A stretch of DNA of 64,000 nt from Chryseobacterium sp. 6424 (GTDB taxonomy: Bacteria; Bacteroidota; Bacteroidia; Flavobacteriales; Weeksellaceae), in the NCBI RefSeq assembly GCF_003692615.1, contig NZ_CP023540.1:2046001-2110000 (forward strand), read 5' to 3'. Made by a program: the position numbers and the translations under genes. Below the pieces are notes generated by a model that was given only the letters and a program-made list of their open reading frames with translations, searched no databases and was not told the origin of the DNA. Shown in pieces: positions 36,118-45,434 of the stretch; positions within the stretch are counted from its first letter, which is position 1; every line of letters begins with the position of its first letter.

Positions 36118-37161
36118 TTACATGATGTTCACCTCTCGCTCCAGGGTAATACCAAAAGTCGCGTTTACAGATTCAATAATCTTTTCAGAAAAATCATACA
36201 CTTCCTTTCCGGTGGCCTCACCCGTTGCATTGATGATGACCAACGCCTGCAGGGGGTGACTGGCTACATGACCGATTTGTTTTCCCTTCCAGCCACACTG
36301 TTCAATCAGCCAGCCAGCCGGCACTTTCACACCATCCTGGGCGGGATAACTGGGCATTGCAGGAAATTCTTTGGCCAAACTTTCATAATGTTTTGTAGAG
36401 ATTACTGGGTTTTTAAAAAAACTGCCCGCATTTCCTGTGACTTGAGGATCGGGGAGTTTGCTTTGGCGAATGTTGATGACTGCCTTGGAAACCTGCTGAA
36501 TGGTAGGCACTTCAACGCCTGCCGCTTCAAGCTCAGTTTTTATCGCGCCATAGGTTGTTTTGATGTGGTGGTTTTTTGTTGAGAGCCTGAAAGTGACTTC
36601 CAGAATTACATACTTGCCCTTTCCTTCTTTTTTGAAGAAAGACTCTCGGTACCCGAATGCACACCGTTCGGCCGTAAAAATTTCTGTCTCACGTGTTTCA
36701 AGGTTGAGGGCTTTACAACTGTAAAATGTATCTTTAATCTCCACGCCGTACGCTCCGATATTCTGCATAGGTGATGTGCCAACGTTGCCTGGAATCAAAG
36801 AAAGATTTTCGAGTCCGCCGTAATCTCTTTCTAAACAATAAGTAACGAACTGATGCCAGTTTTCGCCTGCTTTAGCCGTTATCAAAACTTCCTCTTCATT
36901 GATGATTTCTTCTGAAGCACCTTTTAAATCAAGTTTAATGACGATGCCGGAAAAATCTTGGGTGAAAAGAATATTACTCCCGCCACCCAGAAATAGTTTC
37001 GGCAGCATATTATCATCCGCAAACCGAAGCGCGCTGAGCAAGGCCGGCTCAGAATCCACTTCCACAAAATACCGTGAATACACATTGATGCCGAACGTAT
37101 TGAACGATTTCAAAGAAACATTCTCCTGAATTGTTGCCCCTGCATTAGAATAATCTGCCAT
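36118..37161 (-). CDS. murB: UDP-N-acetylmuramate dehydrogenase
   Basis: A 347-residue FAD enzyme that makes UDP-MurNAc for peptidoglycan. The N-terminal SLKSFNTFGINVYSRYF, the FAD loop GGGSNILFTQDFSG, and the catalytic GNAGSFFKNPVIS (Ser proton donor) are present, followed by the C-terminal WLIEQCGWKGKQIG and HPLQALVIIN. The length is that of type I MurB enzymes. It follows the aminotransferase gene by 19 bases. Confidence 0.96.
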   Translation of the reverse strand: MADYSNAGATIQENVSLKSFNTFGINVYSRYFVEVDSEPALLSALRFADDNMLPKLFLGGGSNILFTQDFSGIVIKLDLKGASEEIINEEEVLITAKAGENWHQFVTYCLERDYGGLENLSLIPGNVGTSPMQNIGAYGVEIKDTFYSCKALNLETRETEIFTAERCAFGYRESFFKKEGKGKYVILEVTFRLSTKNHHIKTTYGAIKTELEAAGVEVPTIQQVSKAVINIRQSKLPDPQVTGNAGSFFKNPVISTKHYESLAKEFPAMPSYPAQDGVKVPAGWLIEQCGWKGKQIGHVASHPLQALVIINATGEATGKEVYDFSEKIIESVNATFGITLEREVNIM

Positions 37162-37180
37162 ACATTAACAATCCTGTTTT

Positions 37181-38386
37181 TTAAATATTGAATTCGAGCT
37201 TATATTTCTGAAGGGCGTCATTCAGCAGTTCAGCACTGCGTTTTAGGTCTTCTTCTTTAAGCACATAGGCGATCCTCACCTGTTTCTTACCCAATTCCGG
37301 ATTGCTGTAGAATCCTCCGGCAGGCGCTACCATAATGGTTTCATTGTTATGCGAATACACTTCGAGCAGCCATTGTGCAAATTTCTCGGAATCATCAACC
37401 GGCAATTCTGCCACACAGTAAAACGCGCCTTTAGGTTTTGGGCAAATTACGCCAGGGATCGCGTTCAGCAAATCTACCAACAGATTACGGCGTTTGGTAT
37501 ATTCTTCACGAACTTTTAAAATATAAGCAGTATCATTCTGGTGAGCCGCCGCTGCCGCGATTTGCCCTAACAGCACGGGACTGAGACGTGCTTGCGCAAA
37601 AAGCATGGCCGCATCATGGATTTTTTTAGAACGTGTAACCAGACAGCCAATTCTTACGCCACACATGGAGTAGCGCTTAGACTCGGAATCTATCACTATA
37701 CAATGTTCTGTAAGTTCCGGGAAAGCCAGCATAGAGATTTGCTGCTGCCCATCGTAAACATATTCGCGGTACACCTCATCTGAAATGATGGTGATATCAT
37801 GTTTAAGCGCAATTTCGGCCAGTTTCTTCAGTTCCTCGGCGGTGTAGAGATAACCGGTAGGATTCCCTGGATTACAGATAAGGATCGCGCGGGTTCTCGA
37901 AGTGATTTTCTTTTCAAACTCCTCTACCGCAGGCAGTGCAAAGCCAGTATCAATAGTAGAAGGCACGGCCACAACCTTCACGTTGAAGGTATTGGCAAAG
38001 CCGTTATAGTTCGCGTAGTATGGCTCTGGAATAATTACTTCATCACCATCATCACACAGGGTGGATATTGCGAAGTTCAGCGCTTCAGAACCGCCATTGG
38101 TTACAATAAAATTATTGGCCGACAAATCTGTAAAACCTAAGGAATGGTAATAGGTCTTCAACACTTCGCGATACTCGATATTACCTTCGGAAAGCGCATA
38201 CTCCAGTACTTTTAAATCTATGTTTTTTATAGCATCCAGGGCAGTTTCGGGGGTTTCAATATCGGGCTGACCGATGTTCAGGTGATACACATGCACCCCT
38301 TTCTGTTTTGCCTGTATTGCGTAAGGCACCAACTTTCTGACTGGTGAGGCTGGCATTTCCTGCGCCCGCTTTGATATTTTTGGCAT
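37181..38386 (-). CDS. PLP-dependent class I/II aminotransferase
   Basis: A 401-residue fold-type I aminotransferase. LNIGQPDIETPE, FIVTNGGSEALNFA, IICNPGNPTGYLYT-type segment and the PLP lysine in SESKRYSMCGVRIG identify the class I aspartate-like group. It probably transaminates aspartate or aromatic amino acids. The exact substrate is not readable. It leads into murB, 19 bases apart. Confidence 0.9.
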   Translation of the reverse strand: MPKISKRAQEMPASPVRKLVPYAIQAKQKGVHVYHLNIGQPDIETPETALDAIKNIDLKVLEYALSEGNIEYREVLKTYYHSLGFTDLSANNFIVTNGGSEALNFAISTLCDDGDEVIIPEPYYANYNGFANTFNVKVVAVPSTIDTGFALPAVEEFEKKITSRTRAILICNPGNPTGYLYTAEELKKLAEIALKHDITIISDEVYREYVYDGQQQISMLAFPELTEHCIVIDSESKRYSMCGVRIGCLVTRSKKIHDAAMLFAQARLSPVLLGQIAAAAAHQNDTAYILKVREEYTKRRNLLVDLLNAIPGVICPKPKGAFYCVAELPVDDSEKFAQWLLEVYSHNNETIMVAPAGGFYSNPELGKKQVRIAYVLKEEDLKRSAELLNDALQKYKLEFNI

Positions 38387-38457
38387 TTTATTGAATTTTT
38401 ACAAAAATAAGCAAATTTTATCAGCCATAAATCAGTTCTTTACCTGAGCTATCGCAC

Positions 38458-38485
38458 AAAAAAACCACAGGCAAAGCTGTGGTTT
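38458..38485 (-). terminator. Terminator of the M3 peptidase gene
   Basis: A 9-bp stem (AAACCACAG / CTGTGGTTT) with a 6-base loop is followed by a run of T on the minus strand. It lies 22 bases past the peptidase stop. Confidence 0.85.
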
Positions 38486-38506
38486 AACTATTTAGATAAA
38501 AGATGA

Positions 38507-40654
38507 TTAATTACTTATAAAGCCTTTATTAATCAACAATGGCTTGATGTCGGGTGTTCTTCCTGTAAAATCTTTGTAAGCCTGATTCAGGTCCACAGAA
38601 TTACCTACCGATAGAATATATTTCCTGAAACGGTCGCCATTCGCTCTCGTCATTCCCCCATTTTTACTGATCCAGTCCCACGCATCTGCGTTCAGCAGGT
38701 CGCTCCACATATAAGCGTAATATCCGGCTGAATAACCGCCACCCCAGATATGCGCGAAATAAGGCGAGTGATATCTTGGCGGAACTTGCTTAAGCGTAAA
38801 GCCATATTTGGTAAGCACATCTCTTTCAAAATCCAACGTTGGTTTGAACTGAGATGCATCTGTCACCGAATGCCAACTCATATCAATAATTGCAGCGGAA
38901 ACCAGTTCTGTAGTGGAATATCCCTGATTGAAGGCTGCCGCGTTCTTTATCTTGTCAACCAGTGTCTGCGGCATTGGCTGCTTGGTTTGGTAATGGATCG
39001 CATAATTCTTTAGGATCTCTGGCTCCAAGGCAAAGAACTCATTGATCTGCGATGGAAACTCCACAAAATCCCGTGGGGTATTTGTGCCTGAGACTGAAGT
39101 ATATTTTTGGTTAGCGAACAAACCGTGTAACGTATGCCCAAACTCATGAAACATGGTAGAAACATCGTCGTACGAAATAAGCGATGGCTTGCCCTCGGCA
39201 GGTTTTTGATAATTGAACACATTTACAATTACGGGTTTCTGACCTAGGATATGCGACTGCTCCACGAAATTGCTCATCCACGCACCACCGTTTTTATTGT
39301 TTCTGGTATAAAAATCAAGATAATAAAGCGCCATTGATTTTCCGTCATGATCGAAGACTTCATACACCACTACATCCGGATGGTACACCGGCAGATCCGT
39401 GCGTTTTTTGAAGGTGATACCGTAAAATTTTTCTGCCGCGTAAAAAACACCTTTCTCCAGCACAGCTGTTACTTCAAAATAGGGTTTTATGGCATTCTCA
39501 TCCAAATCGTATTTGGCTTTTCTCACCTGCTCGGCATAGAAGTTCCAGTCCCAGGGTTCTACGGTAAATCCGCCTTTTTGTTTATTGATTAACGCCTGAA
39601 TTTCATCACTTTCTCTTTTTGCTGTAGCGATGGCAGGTTTGGCCAATTGCGCTAGCAGGTTCATCGCATTTTCAGGTGTCTTGGCCATCTGGTCCTGGAG
39701 TTTCCATTCGGCGAAGGATTTTTTACCCAAAAGATGTGCTTTTTCCATGCGCAGTCTTGCCTGCTTTTCGAGGATATCGCGGGTGTCATCCGCATCCCCT
39801 TTTTCAGCACGGTACCAAGAAGCCTTAAATAACTTCTCTCTTGTGGCGCGGTTTTTCAGGTTTTGCAAAAGCGGCTGCTGCGTAGTATTAAGCAAGGAAA
39901 GCAGATATTTGCCTTCATGTCCGGCCTCTTTGGCGGCAGTAGCGGCGGCTGCCAGCTCATCGGCGGAAAGTCCGTCAAGCTCTTTAACATCTGAGATCAG
40001 CACCGCATTGTTTTTTCTGGCTTCTAACAAACGGTTTGAAAACTGGGTGGAAAGTGTCGCCATCTCCTGATTGATTTTCTTCAACTGCTCCTTTTTTTCA
40101 GCAGAAAGATTGGCCCCCGCAATCTCGAAGTTTTCGCGGTAAAGCGCTACGATTCTTTTCTCTTCAGCACCTAGGTTATTGGTATCAATCCCCTTTACCC
40201 TTTCATAAAGTTTTTCGTTAAGGTAAATTTTATCACTCAAGCCAGAGAATACCGGCGCGTATTCTTCTTCCAGCTTCTGCAAGGTCGGATTGGTGTTGGA
40301 ACCTGTTAAATTATAGAAAACAATCTGGGCGCGCTTCAGCACTTCGCCACTGTTTTCCAGGGCGGCAATGGTATTCTCAAACGTTGGGCTGTCGGTATTA
40401 TGGGCAATTTTATCAATCTCAGCCAATTGCACTTTCATTCCGTAATCAAATGCAGGTTTGAAGTGCTCGTCCTTTATTTTATCGAATTCGGGTGCCTGAT
40501 ATTGCAGCCCACTTTTTTTCATAAAAGGATTGGAGGACAAAGTGGCATCCGGAGCAGGGATTTCTTTAGTAGTAGCTTCTGTAGTTTTCATCGTAGTACA
40601 TGCCGAATTAATTGCCAGCGAGTAAATTAATAATACGGAGGTAATATTTTTCAT
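38507..40654 (-). CDS. dcp: M3 family metallopeptidase, peptidyl-dipeptidase Dcp-like lipoprotein
   Basis: A 715-residue zinc peptidase. The active site FHEFGHTLHGLF gives the HExxH zinc motif near residue 500, with a downstream Glu ligand in the FPSQINEFF region. The C-terminal GYYAYMWSDLLNADAW segment is typical of Dcp/OpdA enzymes, which trim peptides. Unlike cytosolic Dcp it has a lipoprotein-like leader (MKNITSVLLIYSLAINSAC), suggesting an envelope location. The start at 40652-40654 fits that signal; an upstream frame extension is not conserved. It diverges from the DUF2807 gene over 53 bases. Confidence 0.92.
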   Translation of the reverse strand: MKNITSVLLIYSLAINSACTTMKTTEATTKEIPAPDATLSSNPFMKKSGLQYQAPEFDKIKDEHFKPAFDYGMKVQLAEIDKIAHNTDSPTFENTIAALENSGEVLKRAQIVFYNLTGSNTNPTLQKLEEEYAPVFSGLSDKIYLNEKLYERVKGIDTNNLGAEEKRIVALYRENFEIAGANLSAEKKEQLKKINQEMATLSTQFSNRLLEARKNNAVLISDVKELDGLSADELAAAATAAKEAGHEGKYLLSLLNTTQQPLLQNLKNRATREKLFKASWYRAEKGDADDTRDILEKQARLRMEKAHLLGKKSFAEWKLQDQMAKTPENAMNLLAQLAKPAIATAKRESDEIQALINKQKGGFTVEPWDWNFYAEQVRKAKYDLDENAIKPYFEVTAVLEKGVFYAAEKFYGITFKKRTDLPVYHPDVVVYEVFDHDGKSMALYYLDFYTRNNKNGGAWMSNFVEQSHILGQKPVIVNVFNYQKPAEGKPSLISYDDVSTMFHEFGHTLHGLFANQKYTSVSGTNTPRDFVEFPSQINEFFALEPEILKNYAIHYQTKQPMPQTLVDKIKNAAAFNQGYSTTELVSAAIIDMSWHSVTDASQFKPTLDFERDVLTKYGFTLKQVPPRYHSPYFAHIWGGGYSAGYYAYMWSDLLNADAWDWISKNGGMTRANGDRFRKYILSVGNSVDLNQAYKDFTGRTPDIKPLLINKGFISN

Positions 40655-40707
40655 TTTTAAACTGTTAATTAGGGTAAAGATATTAATTTTAACCAAAACT
40701 AAACACC

Positions 40708-41502
40708 ATGAAAACCAGTCTTTATTTATCCGCCTTTTGCGCAGCACTGCTGTCATGCAATATTAAATCTGAACACGTGCTGCCAGCCAGTTTCGCCCCG
40801 AAAGAAGGTAAAGAAACCATCACGAGTAAAGAATTTAATGTAAATTTTGATGAAATAAAAGTAGTACAGTCGATTTCCGCGGAAGTCATAAAAGCTGACA
40901 CTGAAAAAGTTGTGATCTCTGCACCACAAGACATTCTGGAAGACATTTTAGTGGAAAATAACAACGGCAAGTTGGTGATACGCTTCAAGCCTGGACTTCA
41001 AATATCGGCACGGAACGTACGTGCTAAAATTTTCGCTAAAGATTTCCATACGATTGAGGCAGCTTCTTCTGCCCGTATTGATATCAAGGACCAGTTCACG
41101 CAAGACCAAACAGAAGTTGAGGTATCAAGTTCCGCGCAGATCAGCGGCCATCTTGAAGCCAATGAGCTCAGTATTGACGTCTCCAGTTCCGGCTTGTTCT
41201 CGGGGAAAGTCTGGGCGATAAATCTTGAGGCCGAAGCCGCTTCTTCCGGCAGCATACAACTGTCAGGAAAAACTAAAAACGCGGAACTTGACGCTTCTTC
41301 ATCAGGAACTATAAACGCCATAAAACTAACAGCTGAAACCGCGGAAGCCAAAGCTACAAGCAGCGGAAGTGTAAGCATCAGCGCCATTAACCAACTAAGC
41401 GCCACCGCAAGTTCTTCGGGAAGTATCGAAGTTCTGAAAAAAGGGCCACTGAACATCATTACCCAAAATTCAGACAGTGGTGGTAGGATCGCCGTACGCT
41501 AA
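40708..41502 (+). CDS. Head GIN domain (DUF2807) lipoprotein
   Basis: A 264-residue predicted lipoprotein with leader LSAFCAALLSC (Cys17). The mature part is a right-handed beta-helix-like stack of short repeats with many Ser-Ser pairs and Gly/Ala (AASSARIDI, EVSSSAQISG, DVSSSGLFSG, AASSGSIQLSG and others at about 20-25 residue intervals), which is the DUF2807 head GIN domain. Its function is unknown, perhaps surface-structural. It converges with the TPM gene at a shared terminator. Confidence 0.9.
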   Translation: MKTSLYLSAFCAALLSCNIKSEHVLPASFAPKEGKETITSKEFNVNFDEIKVVQSISAEVIKADTEKVVISAPQDILEDILVENNNGKLVIRFKPGLQISARNVRAKIFAKDFHTIEAASSARIDIKDQFTQDQTEVEVSSSAQISGHLEANELSIDVSSSGLFSGKVWAINLEAEAASSGSIQLSGKTKNAELDASSSGTINAIKLTAETAEAKATSSGSVSISAINQLSATASSSGSIEVLKKGPLNIITQNSDSGGRIAVR

Positions 41503-41521
41503 CTTACAGACATTGATTTTG

Positions 41522-41554
41522 AAAAGCGAGCCTTGGGGAAGACTCGCTTTTTTT
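41522..41554. terminator. Terminator between the DUF2807 gene and the TPM operon
   Basis: An 8-bp stem (AAAGCGAG / CTCGCTTT) with further pairing in the 12-base loop is followed by T residues. It lies 20 bases past the DUF2807 stop and 23 bases from the TPM stop. Confidence 0.8.
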
Positions 41555-41576
41555 GATTTGTTGTGCATCCTAAGAT

Positions 41577-42371
41577 TTACCAGCCGCCCGAGGCACCGCC
41601 ACCACCAAAACTGCCGCCGCCACCAAAACCACCGAATCCGCCGCCTGATCCGCCACCAAAACCGCCGCCACCAAAACTACCGGGGAAAGGAAAGAAGCCA
41701 CCGGGGTAAGTTCGCCGGCCACGTCTGGAGAGTATAACGTCATCGTCGTTGCCAAAGCGACCGCCACCGCCACCTTTATTGCCAAATAGCACACTCAGGA
41801 TGATAATGACTACGAAAGCGATCAGAAGAATTTTAAAAACACCTCCACCTCCGGAAGTTTCTTTGGTAACCGGATGAAATTTGCCTTCTACCGCTTCCAT
41901 CAGCGCGGTAGTGCCACGGTTGATCCCCTCGTAGTATTTCCCTTGACGGAAGTTTGGCGTAACAATATAATCCAGAATCTGGCCGGCAACCGAGGCCGTC
42001 AGGTATCTTTCGACCCCGCGGCCCTGCTGTATAGAGAATTTGCGGTCTTCTACCGCGATCAGAAAAACGATACCGTTATCCTGTTCTTTCTCCCCTATCC
42101 CCCATTCTTCACCGTACATCGTAGCGAGGAAATTAACATCCTCCCCTTTGGCATTCGGGATAATAATGACTGCGATCTCCGTAGAGGTGGAATCGGCAAA
42201 ACTAATGAGTTTCCGGTTAAGCAGTTCCTCTTCCTGCGCTGTCAGCAGCTCTGCCTCATCATAAACCGGATACAGCACCGCAGGCTTTTTCGGCACAAGT
42301 TGGGCAAACGCCATCACCGCAATACCCAAAAGTAAGAAGGTGCATATTGTTCTAAGAGAAGGTAATCTCAT
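41577..42371 (-). CDS. TPM domain protein with glycine-rich tail
   Basis: A 264-residue protein with a signal peptide (IGIAVMAFAQ end), a TPM phosphatase-like domain (YDEAELLTAQEEELLNRKL, TEIAVIIIPNAKG, DNGIVFLIAVEDRKFSIQQGRG in parts), a membrane helix (FKILLIAFVVIIILSVLFG) and a tail of GGGG/GGFGGG stretches ending SGGW. It is likely anchored with the TPM domain outside. It is the last gene of the LemA-TPM-TPM operon; its first 20 bases overlap the preceding gene. Confidence 0.9.
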   Translation of the reverse strand: MRLPSLRTICTFLLLGIAVMAFAQLVPKKPAVLYPVYDEAELLTAQEEELLNRKLISFADSTSTEIAVIIIPNAKGEDVNFLATMYGEEWGIGEKEQDNGIVFLIAVEDRKFSIQQGRGVERYLTASVAGQILDYIVTPNFRQGKYYEGINRGTTALMEAVEGKFHPVTKETSGGGGVFKILLIAFVVIIILSVLFGNKGGGGGRFGNDDDVILSRRGRRTYPGGFFPFPGSFGGGGFGGGSGGGFGGFGGGGSFGGGGASGGW

Positions 42372-42780
42372 TGGGAAGTTCGTTGCGATTTTCGCCCGAA
42401 AGCGGGAAATGTTTTTTTAACTCTTGGCCTGTTTCAAGAATTGCATTGCGGAGTCCTTCAAAATAATTACCGCGTGCAAATGAGGCTGTTATGCGGTCGT
42501 GCATCTGGTCCCAGAACTGCTGATGTACTTTCGCATGGATACCCTCGTCACCGATAATGGTAAGGTAATGCTCATCAAAATTAATATGGAACAGCACCGC
42601 ATTTTTCTCTGCCGTTTGGTTCTGGCAAAGCGTTTTAAAGACATCAAAAGCTATCTCGGCATTGTTACCGCCAGAATAGGAGTCGATATGCACGCGGATT
42701 TCGCCAGTAGAGTACTTTTCCGCTGACTGAATAGCCTCTACAAGGGAAGCCATTTGCTGCTCTGTAAGAAAATTACTCAT
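42352..42780 (-). CDS. TPM domain protein, short
   Basis: A 142-residue protein carrying a second TPM domain without a signal peptide (starts MSNFLTEQQMASLVEAIQSAEKYSTGEIRVHID in parts, with FHINFDEHYLTIIGDEGIH). Family members have phosphatase-like folds of uncertain substrate. Its start shares a base with the lemA stop (TAATG) and its end overlaps the next TPM gene by 20 bases, so translation is tightly coupled. Confidence 0.87.
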   Translation of the reverse strand: MSNFLTEQQMASLVEAIQSAEKYSTGEIRVHIDSYSGGNNAEIAFDVFKTLCQNQTAEKNAVLFHINFDEHYLTIIGDEGIHAKVHQQFWDQMHDRITASFARGNYFEGLRNAILETGQELKKHFPLSGENRNELPNEITFS

Positions 42781-43388
42781 TAATTTGTAAAGACTTCAGG
42801 TGCTCTTTCTGCGCCCGCAGCCGCTTTAAAATAAGGTTTCTCTTTAAAATTGGTAAAATTGGCCAGAATATTATTCGGGAACGTTTTAATCGTAGTATTA
42901 TAATCCTGCGCAGCCTCGTTGAAATACACCGTCTCACTACGGATACTGTTCTCAATGGCAGTATATTCGCGCTGGAAATTCAGGTACTGCTGGTCTGCTT
43001 TCAGGTTAGGGTAATTTTCTACCACGGCCATCAATCTGCTGAGTGCGCCACTAAGTTCGCCCTGCGCTGCCTGGAAACGTGCAAGATCAGCCTCGGTCAT
43101 ATTTGTAGGATCTACAGTGATTGAGGTGGCTTTCGAACGTGCCTCCACCACGTTGGTAAGGGTTTCTTTCTCGAACTGTGCGTAGCTTTTTACGGTTCTT
43201 TCCAGGTTGGGGATAAGGTTCGCGCGTTTTTGGTAAACCGTTTCTACGTTCGACCACTTGGTATTCACGTTCTGTTCTTTTGCGGTGAAGGTATTGTAAC
43301 CGTTTTTCCCCCAGAAGAAAAGGATTACTACGATTACTACAAGAGCGATACCGATAGTCCCGGCGCTCATACATCCTCTGTTTTTCAT
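42780..43388 (-). CDS. lemA: LemA family protein
   Basis: A 202-residue protein with an N-terminal membrane helix (GIALVVIVVILFFWG) followed by helical LemA repeats (FTAKEQNVNTKWSNVETVYQKRANLIPNL, then NYPNLKADQQYLNFQREYTAIENSI in pieces). The ATG at 43386-43388 is used; an upstream one adds 12 residues. It is the first gene of the LemA-TPM-TPM operon. Such operons encode membrane proteins thought to act on envelope or metal homeostasis; the function here is unknown. Confidence 0.93.
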   Translation of the reverse strand: MKNRGCMSAGTIGIALVVIVVILFFWGKNGYNTFTAKEQNVNTKWSNVETVYQKRANLIPNLERTVKSYAQFEKETLTNVVEARSKATSITVDPTNMTEADLARFQAAQGELSGALSRLMAVVENYPNLKADQQYLNFQREYTAIENSIRSETVYFNEAAQDYNTTIKTFPNNILANFTNFKEKPYFKAAAGAERAPEVFTN

Positions 43389-43465
43389 AGTTTTTATTTT
43401 TATGTTTAAAGATTCGGTACCCAAATATACAATTTAAGTGCTAATTTTGCCAAAAACTAAAGAAA

Positions 43466-43954
43466 ATGATAACGCTTGTGGTAGCTATGGGACTGAACGG
43501 TGAGATCGGAGCTGATAATCAGTTACTTTGGCACCTCCCGAAAGATTTAAAACATTTTAAGGAAATTACCAGCGGGCACCCGGTGATCATGGGCCGAAAA
43601 ACGTATGAAAGCATCGGGAAGCCTTTACCGAACCGTACCAACATCGTGGTTTCGCGCAGAAATAACTGGTTTGAAGAAGGCGTACTGATTGTCGGCAGCC
43701 TGAAGGAAGCTTTAAAATTCGCTAAAAAAATTGATGAGTACATCTTTATCATCGGCGGTGGGGATATCTATAGACAAACCATTGAAGCCGCTGATAAATT
43801 AGAAGTGACCTTGGTGAATGCAACCATAAAGGCCGAAGTACACTTCCCGACAATTGATGAAAAACTCTGGACAAAAACAGCAGAAACCTGTTTTGAAAAA
43901 GATGAGAAGCACGCATATGAGTTCTGTTTCCAGACTTGGGAGCGGAAAAAATAA
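43466..43954 (+). CDS. folA: Dihydrofolate reductase
   Basis: A 162-residue DHFR that reduces dihydrofolate with NADPH. It shows the catalytic LWHLPKDLKHFK (Asp in place of E. coli Asp27), the NADPH-binding VIMGRKTYESIGKPLPNRTNIV in parts, and IGGGDIYRQTI. Length is that of chromosomal DHFRs. A -7 box (TAATTTTG, 43442-43449) lies 16 bases before the ATG. A terminator follows. Confidence 0.96.
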   Translation: MITLVVAMGLNGEIGADNQLLWHLPKDLKHFKEITSGHPVIMGRKTYESIGKPLPNRTNIVVSRRNNWFEEGVLIVGSLKEALKFAKKIDEYIFIIGGGDIYRQTIEAADKLEVTLVNATIKAEVHFPTIDEKLWTKTAETCFEKDEKHAYEFCFQTWERKK

Positions 43955-43962
43955 TCCTTGAA

Positions 43963-43995
43963 AAATCGCCGGTCATGTGACTGGCGATTTAATTT
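43963..43995 (+). terminator. Terminator of folA
   Basis: Inverted repeats AAATCGCCGGTCA and TGACTGGCGATTT (one G-U pair) around a tiny loop are followed by AATTTTAT. It lies 9 bases past the stop. Confidence 0.8.
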
Positions 43996-44027
43996 TATAA
44001 CCAGATATCTTTGGAGAAATAATTTAC

Positions 44028-44058
44028 TTTGAATTCTGACTTGTGAAATCTATCTTTG
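44028..44058 (+). promoter_or_regulatory. Promoter of the TPR membrane gene
   Basis: TTTG (44028-44031), a 19-base spacer and TATCTTTG (44051-44058) match the consensus exactly, 19 bases before the start at 44078. A second TATCTTTG lies at 44006-44013. Confidence 0.82.
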
Positions 44059-44077
44059 CAACACTAAAATTATCGAC

Positions 44078-44644
44078 ATGAACAAATACATAAAATTTGT
44101 AATTGCCGCCCTGATGATTGCGGGCGGAATTTACCTGATGATGAACCGAAACATAGGCTGGGGCATCGTGATGGTGATTTTCTCTGCAATCCCCGTACTG
44201 CTTTTCTTCAAAAATGAATTCATACTGCTTGCCTTCTGGTTCTTACGAAAGCAAAATATGGAAAAAGCCTCAAAATGGCTTTCTAAAATCACCAATTTCA
44301 AGTCTCAACTCCACCGATCACAATTTGGGTATTTCCATTATCTGCAAGGCCTTACCCTCGCACAGGAACAACCCCAAAAGGTAGAGCCATACATGAAAAA
44401 AGCCCTGGAATACGGCCTTAACATGAAACATGACCGTGCTATGGCTACCCTGAACATCGCTGCTGGTGCCATGCAGAAAGGTCGCCGGCAAGAGGCCATC
44501 AAGCTGCTGGAAGAAGCCAAAAGACTTGACACAGCAGGTATGATGACCGAGCAAATAAAAATGATGAAGGACCAACTGAAAATGCCCTCTATGCAGAAGC
44601 ACGTCCACAACCCGAATATGCGCCAACGAGGTCGCTTCTTCTAA
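44078..44644 (+). CDS. Membrane protein with TPR-like C-terminal helices
   Basis: A 188-residue protein with two N-terminal membrane helices (about residues 6-23 and 29-53). The remainder is helical with TPR-like repeats (LQGLTLAQEQPQKVEPYMKKALEYG in parts, then MATLNIAAGAMQKGRRQEAIKLLEEAKRLD). It ends in a basic tail. The repeats suggest a peripheral scaffold on the cytosolic face. No named family is assigned with confidence. Confidence 0.78.
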   Translation: MNKYIKFVIAALMIAGGIYLMMNRNIGWGIVMVIFSAIPVLLFFKNEFILLAFWFLRKQNMEKASKWLSKITNFKSQLHRSQFGYFHYLQGLTLAQEQPQKVEPYMKKALEYGLNMKHDRAMATLNIAAGAMQKGRRQEAIKLLEEAKRLDTAGMMTEQIKMMKDQLKMPSMQKHVHNPNMRQRGRFF

Positions 44645-44656
44645 AAACAAAACAAG

Positions 44657-44683
44657 ATCCTGTCTGCTGAGACAGGATTTTTC
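44657..44683 (+). terminator. Terminator of the TPR membrane gene
   Basis: An 8-9 bp stem (ATCCTGTCT / AGACAGGAT) with a 4-base loop is followed by five T. It lies between the convergent TPR and TRIC-like genes. Confidence 0.8.
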
Positions 44684-44702
44684 ATTATTATCCTTTGTGG
44701 CT

Positions 44703-45338
44703 TTACATTTCTGAATTTTGTTCAGCACCGTAAAACTTCGGCATTTGCCAATGATATTTCACAGCCAAGGTACGGATGGCTACAATGAGCAAAATAGTGA
44801 AAATCTGTATAAAAACATAGGAAAGCCTGCTGTAGTTTACCAGCAACAGAAAAGCGCTGCCACCCAAAATACAGGCGGTGGCATAAATTTCTTTCCGGAA
44901 AATGAGCGGAATACGGTTCAGCAAAATATCACGGATGATGCCGCCAAAACACCCGGTAATTGTACCAAGTGTAAGACAAATCACCGGATGCAGGTCGGCA
45001 TTGAGCCCTTTTTGGATTCCCACAATGGTGAAAAGCCCAAGACCAAAACTGTCGAAAATAAAAAGAGTCACCTGAAACTTCTGCTCCAGCGACTTGAAAA
45101 TCATGGAGACAATTGAAGTGACGAAGATCACCGTACACATCACCAAGTCGCGCATCCAGAAAACAGGCACGTCCAGCAGCAAGTCGCGCACGGTACCACC
45201 ACCTACCGAAGTAATAAAGGCAATGATAAGCACCCCAAAGGGATCCAGCCGTTTCTGCATGGCCGCGAAACTGCCAGACATGGCAAAAGCCACAGTCCCC
45301 AAAAGTTCGATCAGGAGGTTTAGGTTTTCATGAACCAT
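44703..45338 (-). CDS. TRIC/UPF0126 family cation channel-like protein
   Basis: A 211-residue integral membrane protein with seven hydrophobic segments. Gly-rich helix motifs FAMSGSFAAMQKRLDP and ITSVGGGTVRDLLLD, then a second half repeat LGTITGCFGGIIRDILLN, are typical of bacterial trimeric intracellular cation (TRIC) channels formerly UPF0126. It probably conducts monovalent cations across the inner membrane. It stands alone, with no shared operon. Confidence 0.92.
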   Translation of the reverse strand: MVHENLNLLIELLGTVAFAMSGSFAAMQKRLDPFGVLIIAFITSVGGGTVRDLLLDVPVFWMRDLVMCTVIFVTSIVSMIFKSLEQKFQVTLFIFDSFGLGLFTIVGIQKGLNADLHPVICLTLGTITGCFGGIIRDILLNRIPLIFRKEIYATACILGGSAFLLLVNYSRLSYVFIQIFTILLIVAIRTLAVKYHWQMPKFYGAEQNSEM

Positions 45339-45434
45339 AGCGCTGAAAGTGGTTATGGATTATCTAAATAAGATTGATTTCTACGATCTGGTAAATTGAA
45401 TATTAAACAGCATGCCAATAAAACTGCTGAATTT

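Noticed and set aside
45339..45434. Weak terminator after coaD
   Set aside because: The CAGCA/TGCTG pairing is only 5 bp and not followed by a clear T run on the minus strand.
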